From assembly GCA_038093975.1 (NCBI GenBank), contig JBBPTG010000356.1, positions 1-21,044 of the forward strand: a stretch of DNA of 21,044 bases, given 5' to 3'. Shown piece by piece: positions 1 through 9,700 of this stretch. A model generated the notes under the pieces. The model saw nothing but the letters and a program-made list of their open reading frames with translations, searched no databases and had not been told where the DNA came from. This stretch comes from Chalciporus piperatus. Taxonomy: Eukaryota; Basidiomycota; Agaricomycetes; Boletales; Boletaceae. The first letter of the stretch is position 1. Every line of letters starts with the position of its first letter. Position numbers and translations under genes: made by a program.

Positions 1-301
1 TTCTGTCTAGGGAATGTCATCTGAATCCCTCCCAACATTTCCTCTGACATACCTGAAGAAGAATCACCACCTTCACTGTCAGAGATATTGGCTATGATTG
101 GTTGTGAATCCCTCGGAGAATCTGCAGACATTCTTGTGTCTGCGCCGGCCGATGATGATTTGCTTGAAGTTGCCATTCTGTCGTCTTCGCTGGATTCCGG
201 CTCTGTGTTATTGTCAAATCCTAAGTCACTCAGGGGTCAGCGTTCCTAAGATGATTTTCGGCTGACAACTTACCTGTGAATCTTACTTGCTTTGGTGCCA
301 T
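1..301 (-). CDS. Partial acidic/Ser-rich hypothetical protein, N-terminal exons only
   Basis: This is the 5' end of a minus-strand gene that runs off the left edge. The likely start is the ATG at 301-299. Exon 1 (301-274) encodes MAPKQVRFTG. A consensus GTAAGT donor opens a 53-nt intron (273-221) ending in TTAG. Exon 2 (220-53) encodes a Ser/Asp/Glu-rich low-complexity segment. A GTATGT donor then opens a 50-nt intron (52-3) ending in ACAG, and only two bases of exon 3 are visible. Intron sizes and phases match the other genes of the window, which supports the model. An alternative reads through the second intron, because that frame also stays open to position 1. No domain is recognisable. 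The gene is divergent from the Zn-cluster gene at 599, with about 300 bp between the starts. It resembles the acidic N-terminus of the AT-hook gene at 5833 in composition only. Confidence 0.5.
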
Positions 302-598
302 GTGTATGTTGCAAAATAGTCAAGGACAGACCAGGGGAGATAGAACCCATCGGCTGAGCCTAATCAGATCAATCGGATCAACAGCACCCGAGACTCCAGT
401 TTCCCATGTCACCTGCTCCCTATGAGAATGCAAGTACATTTCCAGCTCCGCTCACCCAACTTGGACAAACACATTACATCACTTTCTATAGCTTTTATTC
501 TCGGCCGTCACTCATCCACAACCTTTGAACACTTCATTTCATCTCGCCTCCCTAACACCCTGCTCGTCACTTCTTCTCTACTCATCATCCATACAACC
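302..598. promoter_or_regulatory. Divergent intergenic spacer with pyrimidine-rich leader
   Basis: This spacer separates the partial minus-strand gene from the plus-strand Zn-cluster gene. From about 478 to 598 the plus strand is strongly C/T-rich, a common feature of fungal core promoters and 5' leaders. It runs directly into the ATGATG at 599. No clear TATA box was seen. The promoter role is inferred from position. Confidence 0.3.
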
Positions 599-2480
599 AT
601 GATGTCTACTCAGCAAGCCAACAACTCCGCTCAAGCTCTCGCCGAGTTCCTCAAGATCACAATTGAGGCTATCATTCAAAGTGGCGAAGGCCGAGGGAGC
701 CGCCTGTCAAGCTCGGAGTTGGAGGCTCGCACCCAAGACTGGGAGAGGAGAGTGGATTCCATGAGGGCGGCATTGGTGCGTCCAGACTACTCCATCCTAC
801 CCTACCCTATGCTCACTTTCTCACTCCCCACAGCATCGTTTTCGCCCAATGGCTGAGGCTGCAACCATCATCCCTCCCATCGTCATCGCTGCCGACATCA
901 GGATCCCCAGCCGGACCAACGTCAACAGTTGGCCGGTATGGGAGTCCATCCTCCATCCTGGCGACTCCATCCAGTTCCACCACTGGTACCGGCCATCTGA
1001 GGCCACTCACTCGACAACGCCCTCCCCTGCCACTGCTGAGTTGCCTACCGCCCTGTCTTCGACGGCTCCTCGCATCACCTCGCCGCCGCCAGCTCGTCAA
1101 GGAAAGGGTAAACAGAGGGCTATTGTGGTCGAGTCGGATGAGGACGAGGAGCAAGAAGATGACCCAATAGAGCGGCCGGTCCCTTCAAAGTCCTCGAGGC
1201 CTCGCCCGAAACACACCAAAGCGTCAGCACCATCGGGCCCATCGCTTCCCTCCCTCCCTTCGATCGTCGTGCAGCCTCAACGCCCACCACCGCAAGCACC
1301 CAACCCGGCTCGTCTCCCAGCCCCAACCCCAAAGACACCATCTCGCCCCCGCCGCCACCTGCCTATGATGCAAACAAAGGCTCAGCAGGAACGTAACAAG
1401 GCCAAACGAGCCAAAAACTCTCAACCCGGCCCGTCGCATCCCTCCCCCGCCTTGGCTGCTGCCGCCTCAGGCAGCGGCTCCGTTCTACCCCCTCCCCCAG
1501 AACGCTCTCCATGTGACCGGTGTGTCACCATGGGTCGGGACTGCATTCCGCATCCTGAAGTGAGCCGCAACGCCTGCCTTCCCTGTTTTCAGGGAAAGCA
1601 GAAGTGTTCGCTCACAACGGCCCATCCAAGACGTGCGGCTTCGGCCGCAGGGACCGATCTGCCTGCCACCCCAGGCCCCTCCACCAGGCCGAAGAGGACT
1701 CGCCAAACGAGTGTGGCAACAGGCAAGGGGAAGGGCAAGGAGACAGCGGCTCCTGAGGACGACGACTCCGACGACCCATTGGCCATGGAGCAGACCAAGC
1801 GGCTGGAAGACAAAGGGCAGGCCGGCCGGAGCACAATGAAGAAGAGACCAAGGGCGAGCAAGTCGACCGACTATGCTGAATGGAGGGACTATGCACTCAG
1901 GCTGGAGGGCGCCATCCATCCCTCGGCCGCTCGCTTCGACCAAATGGAGGCTCGCTTCTCCAAGCTGGAGTCAGGGCTTTCGGTGGTATCCCAGCAGGTC
2001 AGCGGGATGTCGAGGGTGTTGGAAACGGTCAGGCAAGTACAAGCCGTCGATCATCGCCCATCACCGGCCGCGTCGTTTGTCTGGCAACCTCGCCCATCTC
2101 CCTCTGCCTCTCTCCCCCTTCGCTCCCCCTCGGCTTCGGCTCCCCCGCGATCCCCTGTGTCGCGCTCGCCCTCAGTGGCTGCACACCTCCCTGCGCCCGA
2201 GATCGTCGCTGAGGCCAGCACAGTCACTTTGGAGGCCGACCCGACCCTGGACTCAAGGCCAGTCATTGAATCTAGTGACCAAGGGACAGCCGCACCACCG
2301 GCCGACACCAACACAGAGCCTGACATGGGTACAGCCATGCAGGCTTTGTTCGAATACCCGTCCCAGCCGTCCAGTCCGGCCGCCGAGTCAGCTGATGGCC
2401 CATTGGGCGAAGATCATGATACCACTGACAAGGCTCCCTCAGGGGATGATGAATCAGAGCCGATGGACACTGAGGAGTGA
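599..2480 (+). CDS. Zn2Cys6-like zinc-cluster protein with coiled-coil and acidic tail
   Basis: This is a two-exon gene. Exon 1 (599-775, 59 codons) starts at the first of two adjacent ATGs. A 58-nt intron (776-833, GTGCGT...CACAG) keeps phase 0, and exon 2 (834-2480) gives a protein of about 607 residues. Cysteines at about residues 286-317 follow C-x2-C-x6-C-x10-C-x2-C-x6-C, within the fungal Zn2Cys6 binuclear-cluster pattern. Around it lie long Pro/Ser/Ala-rich and basic low-complexity stretches. A helical, probably coiled-coil segment follows at about residues 405-460, and the C-terminus is acidic. This resembles a transcription-factor-like DNA-binding architecture, but no fungal-specific regulatory middle domain is visible. 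Such proteins recur in Agaricomycete accessory DNA, so a transposon-linked role is possible (inference). It converges on the AT-hook gene with a 122-bp gap. No lesion was seen. Confidence 0.7.
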
Positions 2481-2725
2481 GGGCAGGGCCCATGTATATC
2501 ATCGTTATCTTGTACTGTATATACATCGCAATAGAGTCTTTTCTTTGCAATCCATTCAAACCGCCTACTTAAGCAGTCAAGTCCGAAAGAAAGAAACCTA
2601 GATTAGGGTCTCTTTTTGGTAGGTGTTACTACACCATCGTCCTTGCGAGCTGGAGTCTTCCTTGGTCTACCTGACCTGCGAGCCGATGCCTCAGGGACTT
2701 TATGGAATGTTTCATCGGCCGCACC

Positions 2726-3180
2726 CTGGATCAAATCGTCATTTGTCAGTCAAGCTCAATATACACATATATGCATTGACCTTGTCAGCCTTGGCCTCGG
2801 CCGGCTGCCTTGAATCCTTCTCTTTGCGAACTCTCTTGGTGGGCCTGTCATCGGCCGGCGAATCGGCGGCTGAACCATCCTCTTCAGTCAGAGGACGTTT
2901 ATTCTTCCTACCCTTTGTTGAAGTTTTCTCCTTCCTGTCATCGGTGGCACCCTGGGTCACATTGTCATTTGTCAGTCAAGCTCAATATACACATATGTCC
3001 ACTTACCTTGTCAGCCTTGATTGCGGCCGGCTGCTTGTCAGCCTTGGTTTCGGCCGGCTGCCTTGAATCCTTCTCTCTGCGAACTCTCTTGGAGATCCTA
3101 TCATTGCTTGACAGATCAGGGACTGAACCATCCTCTTCAGTCAGAGGACGTTTGTTCTCTCTACGGCCCTTCGAACCTTT
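2726..3180 (-). repeat. Tandem duplication of an exon plus its intron in the AT-hook gene
   Basis: The 3' part of exon 3297-3007 with its 55-nt intron (3006-2952) is closely matched by exon 2951-2781 with its own 55-nt intron (2780-2726). Both protein modules contain NKRPLTEEDGS, a KRVR(R/K)EKDSRQPAE core and an ADK terminus before the splice. The introns share most of their sequence, including the segment around TTGAGCTTGACTGACAAATG. The upstream copy has an extra short internal repeat of the ADK end. Confidence 0.75.
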
Positions 3181-3251
3181 CTCCTGGACCCTTGGCTTAG
3201 GAGGCTGGGGCTTAGCCTTAGACTTAGGCTCCAATGGCTGAGCCTGTAGCT

Positions 3252-3299
3252 TCGGCTGTGGCTTCGGCTTCGGCTTCGGCTTCGGCTTCGGCTTCGGCT
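3252..3299. repeat. Hexanucleotide microsatellite encoding Lys-Pro
   Basis: A run of GGCTTC-type hexamers on the plus strand encodes the alternating Lys-Pro stretch at the start of the 3297-3007 exon on the minus strand. Such runs vary in copy number by slippage in multiples of six, so the frame is kept. Confidence 0.8.
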
Positions 3300-4381
3300 G
3301 GGACTCTGAGTTAGACTTTGTAAGCAAAGATAAAGTTGTTATGTATTACCTTGTCAGTTCCCTGAGACGTTTTCTCCTTGGATGCTGACTGTTCCTTGTA
3401 AACCTTGGACGGTTCACCTTGTTTGGTTCTGACATCATGCCAGCTGGAAGGGGCTGGGGTCTTTCGGGATGCAGTACGATGTTTATCGAAAGCTGGCAAA
3501 TCTGTCGGCCGATTAGCATGCTCTCATCAATGCCAATGCTGCATGGACCCACCGTAGTCCCCCATTTCATTGTCTTCATCCTCCTCGGCCGATGACACAT
3601 CAGACATGATGGGTACCTCTTGTGCTTTCCCTTTCCCCTTTCCCTTGGGAGTCTGCACAGAGACAAATTCATTGTCAGTGAGTTCTGGCGAGGGAGCTCT
3701 CTGACGACTCTGGAGCCGTTTGCTCTGGTCATGTGTTACCTGGAATCCCCCTTTCGCCCCTCCCACCTGACTCCAAGCAAATATCGGCACCTTCCTGGCC
3801 TGCTGTCTGCTCTGCCAGAAACTAAGCAAGCTTTCGACTTGCTTTTGCCTCATCTTCGATGGATCAATCATCACAAACCCTTTCGGCAGATAGTCCACAT
3901 GGATGAAGGCGGCTTGTCGTTTAGCCACCTCGCCAAATGGGACCTTGGCCTTGTGGCTACCCAACTCTAGTCCTGTCGACCTGCTCAGCCGAGATCTAGT
4001 CAACATCGGCCGACTCACTGTAATGAGCAGTCAAGAAGGCTCGCACCACATCCTTCATCTGGTCAAGGTTCATCAGCTTGATATCAGGAATGATTGGAGG
4101 CTCATTCGCTGTCCAATCAGGTTTGAGCAACTTTATCATCGCCTCAATGCTATTCTTCTTCTTCTTCCTAGTAATGACCGGCAAGCCTTCCAAAGACCCT
4201 TCATCTTCGCTCCCTTCTTCGGCTGGCCTGTCGTTCACCCCAAAGGCTGTGTTGGCCCATTTGTTCCATTTAGGCCGAATGCTGTCCCAGTGTTCAAATG
4301 GCGGGCCATTGTCCAACTCGTCGTTGTAATCGAAGCTGAATTGTATGGTTAGCTTGAGATCGACAGCGGCCGATGAAGCTA

Positions 4382-4389
4382 ACTGACTG
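4382..4389. repeat. 4-bp tandem duplication causing a frameshift
   Basis: The plus strand reads ACTGACTG (CAGTCAGT on the minus strand) within the AT-hook gene. Upstream and downstream coding frames differ by one at this point, and removing one copy restores a continuous frame. It could be replication slippage or a short transposon footprint. Confidence 0.55.
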
Positions 4390-5139
4390 AGAAATAAGGA
4401 CATCGTCGTCTTTGTCCTTCCATGCACTCATGACCATGATCCGCGCTCCACAGTTCTTCCACATATCCTTAGCAAACGCAAGGACCATGTTTGGAGCTTT
4501 CTTCGATGCATTGCTGATGACATAGCCATAGAGGTCAATACCAGCCGATCAATCAGATAGTCAGAGGACCTACTCAGCTTGGACTTCGGCCGACGGCTTG
4601 TCTGCATTCCATTCTTCGACCTCAGCCTCTAGTTGCTCCCTGTCGTCCTTGGAAAGTGATTCCAGGAATTTAGTGATGCCAGCCTGCCAATGCTTGATCA
4701 TCCCCTGGGACCCCCGCTTCTCCTGAAACTCGTGTTCGATGATTGTCATCACCTCTTCTTTGTTCCTTCGGGATACGACTTTGCGGACCGTCCAGCGCTG
4801 ACTATACTTTGGCTTGTCCTCGGCTCGTTTGCGAGACTTGCTGTACAACCAGAATGTGTATTGCTAGTGTATTATTGCAATCAGCATCTAAGGGCTTAAC
4901 ACACTGGATTCGCTCACATGTTTGCGGTCTTTGAAAGCCTCAAGTCCAAGACCCTTGACAGACTTGAGCTCAGCCAACCTGCCCCACATATTCTTCATGA
5001 TAGACGCCTTCTTGGCCTTCTCTGAATTTTTCCAAGGCGTGACGAACTCCGCCATAATAGCCAACTCTTCCTCTGAAAATTCCGTCGGCCGTGTCTTCGG
5101 CTGGTTCGGCCCATCTTCTGCTTGCTCAACATCCTCCTC

Positions 5140-5150
5140 GTTAGGGTTCT
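5140..5150. repeat. Left copy of 11-bp target-site duplication
   Basis: The sequence is GTTAGGGTTCT, identical to the copy at 5669-5679. Chromovirus integration normally duplicates 4-6 bp. Either the duplication is unusually long or part of the match is chance or microhomology. Confidence 0.6.
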
Positions 5151-5668
5151 TGTTACGAATGCTCCATTCCTTATCCTAATCATCCCTACATTCCATTACG
5201 CTTACTAGGTTTCTCTTCGTTTCTTGGACTTAGTTGTTTCACTTTCTCTTTTGTTATCTTATCTTATCGCATCACGTGACTTACTTACATAAGCTAGGTC
5301 TAGACCTTCGCTTACTAATTGATGACTCACCGCTCACTAGTCAGCATCAGTCAGCATATGACTCACGCTTACTCATTCCGCAGTAGAGCTAGTTACGCCA
5401 TTGGCTAGTAGTCAGTACGAGTCATACCCAGTCACCTACGATAAGGTTTAGCCACAACATGTACAAACATTGACAATAGTATATAAACCCGGGTCGACAA
5501 GCACTGGACTCCCCAGTCTTGTTCTCCTGGAGTTTCCTCTTCTTTAACTTCATGGGCCAAGCGCTCCTGCTTGCCTAGTCTGATCCTCAGCTCTAGTTAC
5601 TGAGTTGATGTGGTTCCACTAGGGCATGTTGTTTACTGAGATAGCTTAGCTCTTTACTGAGTTGAGAG
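5151..5668 (+). mobile_element. Solo-LTR-like insertion flanked by an 11-bp direct repeat
   Basis: This 518-bp segment sits inside the first coding exon of the AT-hook gene. GTTAGGGTTCT lies immediately on both sides (5140-5150 and 5669-5679). Removing the segment plus one repeat copy rejoins the host reading frame. The left end, TGTTACGAAT, looks like an LTR start. The right end lacks the expected ...CA, so the LTR assignment is incomplete. It shares ordered landmarks with the chromovirus 3' LTR at 17482-17934: CACGTGAC, then CAATAGTATAT, then CCCCAGTCT, with 37 bp (here) and 35 bp between the last two. The TATA-like TATATAAA near 5480 fits a U3 promoter in plus orientation. A LINE-like insertion with a long target duplication is less likely because there is no poly(A). 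Confidence 0.6.
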
Positions 5669-5679
5669 GTTAGGGTTCT
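5669..5679. repeat. Right copy of 11-bp target-site duplication
   Basis: Identical to 5140-5150. Read on the minus strand it supplies the codons for N-P-N in the AT-hook gene, directly before the interruption. Confidence 0.6.
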
Positions 5680-5833
5680 CTTCCTCGGATTCATCCTCTG
5701 CCAGAGAATCTATATTACTGTCACCTGGGTGGTCTATATCACCCGGTTCCTCAGAGTCATGATCGCTGGAGGGAAGGTCCTGCTTATCATAGGAACGTTC
5801 AGCTGTCGTTTGGGTGGCAGACTTCATGACCAT

Positions 5834-6301
5834 CTTTCTGTTGCTTCAAGTGCAAGAGAAACAAATCCTGATGTCAGTGCAGTCAGGAACCTTGGTTGCT
5901 GGTCATTGGCTCCTTCGGTGTGATAGGTCCCAATGATGTCAGCTCTGGGTCAATTTATCAGACATCTAAAATACGCCCGAGGACGTCGGGTGTGAAGCTG
6001 CCAATCAGACGCTTGTCACCTTTCAGCCATGTCTGCATCTTACATCGTCCTGATGATGTCGGATAAGAAGCTGTCAAGATATCGGCTAATGCATCCGATG
6101 TCAAGCGGCTGTTGTTCAGAGGAAGAATCTGATGGCTCTGACGTACAAATGCTTCCGCGAGTGATCAAAGGCTCCGGCCCGTTCATCTTGTCACCTATGC
6201 CCCTGGGTGGCCTGAAATATGCTAACCTGCCAATGAGGCAAACATTATCACCAAGTATCTGATTGTACAATGGTCAAGCCCAAGATCAAGAAGGCCACAC
6301 C
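5834..6301. promoter_or_regulatory. Divergent spacer between the AT-hook gene and the KDZ transposase
   Basis: This 468-bp region between two outward-facing starts is the likely shared promoter (by position). It contains recurrent GATGTC(A/G) words near 5870, 5935, 6054 and 6097, plus a GACGTCG near 5983. A 77-codon open frame (6029-6262, +) and one on the opposite strand are present, but neither has recognisable features. No convincing TATA box was seen. Confidence 0.3.
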
Positions 6302-9300
6302 ATGGACCCCAGTGCAAGAGGTCAAGTTTCTCAGGGATCAAAGATCAAGATGGTCAAGCTCACCCCACCAAGCCACAAGAGCAAAAAACACAAGGCTGCT
6401 ATCCCTCAATCATCACCTCAGATGCCGAGACTGGAAATGCCACTGGATCGTGGCCTCACACCCAGCACTGCTGATCGGATGTATGACGCAGCTGATGGAG
6501 AGTATGTTCTGCCTTCTTTGAAACTACCAAAACCCAAGGTATGCTCGACTGTGTGGGTGCCCAGATTGAATGACTGAGGGTATTTGAATAAGACCCAAAA
6601 CGATTATTTGAGGGAGTCCCTGGACATGAAAGATGAATACCTTGCTGCTTGGCTGGATATGGAGGCGCCTGCTGAGAGAATTTGCAAGATCTGTCAGGGA
6701 GACGGAGTGTATAAGTGCCAGGACTGTTTTATGCAACCGGTCTTCTGCACAGGTTGCTGCAGAAAGCAACACGAACAACACCCTCTTCATAGGGTGTTAC
6801 AATGGACCGGAGATTGTTTTGAGGAATCCACACTCCATCGGGTATGTCGTTAAGCACTGACAAATCGGTCAATGACAGACTATTCGCACAGACAGGGTTG
6901 GAACTCCATCTGGGACACTTAGGAAGTCCTTGTCCCCATACTGCCCCTCTACCTCCAGTCACCTTGGAGGACGAGGCTTGGGAGGATGATGATGTTGCCC
7001 ATCGGCCGGCTCATTTACAGCCTCCGGTTGAGCCAGGATTTCTCCTGGTCATAGATATATCTGGGGTACACTATGTGAACATGAGATTTTGCAACTGTCC
7101 AGAGGCCGATGCAGCTCATAAACAGCTCTTTCTGGCTCAGCTTTTACCTTCCACCATCAAAGAGCCGAGCACTGTATTTACCTTTCGGCTGCTCGACGAC
7201 TTCATCCGAGACAATCTGGAATGTGGCACCTCTGCTTCGAACTACTTTAGCAAGATTCGGCGGATAACATCCAATGCATTCCCACATTTGGTGCCTGTGG
7301 GTGGCTTTATTGCTCAGCCAAAGTTCAGCCGAAGCCGAGCTAATGGTGATAACAGAACCGATATCGAGAGCTCATCCGTGCCGCTCGGCTGTGGAGGCTG
7401 TTAAAGCTGCTCAAGTGGAATGGATATGGGCATACCAAGGGGTCTCCTGGATTGGGTGCTCTGGCTTTGTTCTGTCCGGCATGCCCTCAGCCAGGGATCA
7501 ACATGGACATTAATTGTGTTGGGGGAGTGGCTCCGTGAGTATATTAGCAACCTTGACCGATGCACTAGCATCTCATGATCCTAAAGGTGGATGATCACCC
7601 GAACCATCGTTATGGACGGCAATTTCAAGGCGGAGCATTTGCCTGACAAGAGGCCTGATGACCAAGTATGGCTGATGCCTGGGACAGGGTTTATGGTAGA
7701 AATGCATTGGGCAGAAGTCGAACTGTAACAACCATCGAGCAGTCAATCAGGCCAATGCCAACCGACAAAAGTTAGAGGCCACAGGAATCGGGGGGTGCGC
7801 GTGTGCTAGACATGGATGCTTCATTCCCCATGCAGTGGTGGACTTCCAGAAGGGTGAGAGGTAACAAGTTTGGCCGCCGGCCGAGAAACGGATGCATTGA
7901 CCACAATGACAGGCAGGTCAATATGGATTATGCATTGGCACATGCTTTGGAATACAACATGGCTGGCATTCAAAGGGTGATCCTCTTCTATGACATCAAT
8001 TGCCAATACATGAAGCGGCTGAGGCTGCGGCTCAAGGGCAACGAATATGTCAAAATACCATCGGCCGTGGAGTTGGTGCCAGGGATAGGCATATGGCATG
8101 TGCATGGTCATCAGGCTGAATGTTTCCAGAGATACGCACCCAACTTTATTCGAGGGGCAGGGCGGGTGGATGGGGAGATAATCGAAACCTTATGGGCAAA
8201 CTTGAACATTGTGTCCCCATCCACAAGGGGAATGAGCAGCCCTCACAGACGGGAATTGCTGGACTTCCAAATGGCCGACTCCAACTTTGTCAAAATGATA
8301 AGGATGGGTGGGTGACCTGCATTCTGTAATGACAGATCGCCTAACGCCTCGGATTTGTAGCTCAGAGTCTCAAGAGAAAACACAAGCAAGCAGTCAAAGG
8401 GCTTGTCGAAGCCGAGAAAGCTTTCCAAGAGTTGGATGATGGCATTCCAGAGGCGGAAAGAAATGAGTGGCAAGCTTTGGAAGATCAGGCTCACAGAAAG
8501 AGAGTGAAGGACCCGACGGCCATGGACGTCTACGAGGTGCATTTGAAAAAAGGTTTGTGGCCAGTCCTACTGAGCCGAACAGAGTCTATCAAATTGATTG
8601 GAATCCCAGCACCATCGGCCAAGGCAATCGAGCTTCAGCTGCTACAGAGTAGTCAAGGTGGCAGAAATCAGGCAGTGTCATTGATCGCACGCGGTATGCA
8701 GCTACAGGAGATGAAACTCGGTTGGGCATCAGAGAGCCGCAGGCTTCCGATGCGGCCGACTGAACAACAGCAATTGGTGATCGCCCGAAAGAAGGAAAGG
8801 TTGGCTGGGCTTATCCATGCTTTTATTACAGAGACAGCCGCATTCTGGGATGTGGGAGAGTCAAGCGATCTGGAAAACGATCTGGAGCAAGAAGCGACCA
8901 ATGCGGCCGATGACGAACTCTGGGAGGATGAAGATCAGAGAGATAGAGCATTGGCTGACGTTCCAGATGTTCCTTTGCCATCGACCCTCGGCTGGAAGTT
9001 TTGCACTGCGCATGGGTTGCAGGATGTGGCAGACAAGGAGAAACAGTTGCGGATAGGCCAAGCAAACGACGCCCTCCATGAAATTCGTCTGGGTCTGGCA
9101 GACAAGGCAGTCCTCTTTCGGACCGAGGTCAGGCATGCTGGGAGTTACACCATGACAACACGGGCATGGTCAAGGGTGACCATGGTCGAGGAAACAGTGA
9201 AAAAGAATGTGGGCATTTATCGAGCAGCCAGGAAAGCATTACAAGACTTGGACGCTAGCCAGGAAGACTTGGAAAAGTATCGGCCGATCAGCAAGAAAGA

Positions 9301-9699
9301 CTTGAAGGTGTCAACGGCCGTGAGCAATCCGAATGCTCGTGGACATCGAGATGATACCCTCGCTTGGTTCTGGACCATGGATATACCGAGGGACGTGGTC
9401 ATGAGTAACTGGATGTCCGAATGTGAGAGTGCTTCTCTGCTTCTCGGCTCGGCTGAATCTCTATGCTAGTCTATCGGGTGCATTGGCTCAGAGCAAAGGC
9501 CCAAAGAGATAGATGGAAAGAAGAAACTGAGCTTTTGGTTCAAGAAAAGGTTTGGACCGCGAACTTCTTTGCTCATAAGGCAGGCGATTGGAGCGAAAAA
9601 GGGAACAATGCGAAAGAACAGGGAAGGGTGGGAGCCGGGGCATATGCAGACCGACAGAAAAGGATGTATGCCAGGCTCAGAGATCATTGTCAGGGTTAG
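6302..9699 (+). CDS. KDZ-family transposase with CxC2 cysteine cluster (one frame lesion)
   Basis: Exons are 6302-6538, 6593-6841, 6892-7296, 7356-7534, 7587-7860, 7913-8307, 8361-9422 and 9470-9699. Introns are 47-59 nt with matching phases, giving about 1010 codons, the usual size for the family. Exon 2 holds the CxC2 cluster (C-x2-C, C-x2-C, C-x2-C and His residues, about 6684-6785). A second pair, CPAC, lies near 7472. The RNase H-fold core follows: DGNFK (about 7615), CNNHRAVNQANANR (about 7717), YDINCQY (about 7989), WHVHGHQ and GEIIETLW (about 8174). A charged helical tail then carries FYRVHWLRAKAQRDRW across the last splice. Between FMVE and KSNCNN (about 7695-7720) the frame shifts and residues usual for the family appear missing, so this copy is probably inactive. 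Start choice: 6302 is the first ATG in the frame that joins exon 2; an ATG at 6350 is an alternative. Confidence 0.85.
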
Positions 9700-9700
9700 T

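Larger units (their letters stand above)
2603..5833 (-). pseudogene. Large AT-hook protein gene, interrupted by an LTR-like insertion and a 4-bp duplication
   Basis: Exons on the minus strand are 5833-5669 plus 5139-4918 (one exon split by an insertion), 4863-4574, 4513-4019, 3972-3553, 3501-3350, 3297-3007, 2951-2781 and 2725-2603. Introns are 46-60 nt with matching phases. With the insertion and one CAGT copy discounted, the length is a multiple of three, about 774 codons. Order of parts: acidic N-terminus; a charged helical region; a central globular part with Trp/aromatic positions; a KKKK patch and acidic stretches; a (Lys-Pro)n run; two copies of a basic module; and a C-terminal AT-hook with core GRPRK. 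AT-hooks bind the minor groove of AT-rich DNA, so a chromatin or DNA-binding role is likely. The central region is not a domain I can name. An optional 42-nt in-frame intron near 3774-3733 cannot be excluded. Confidence 0.6.

Noticed and set aside
813..2338. Several open frames antisense to the Zn-cluster gene
   Set aside because: They are by-products of a GC-rich, Pro/Ser/Ala-biased sequence and have no motifs; the sense frame has an intact cysteine cluster and splice site.
5140..5150. TTAGGG as a telomere-like repeat
   Set aside because: It occurs as single units within an 11-bp duplication and not in tandem, so it is a target-site duplication.
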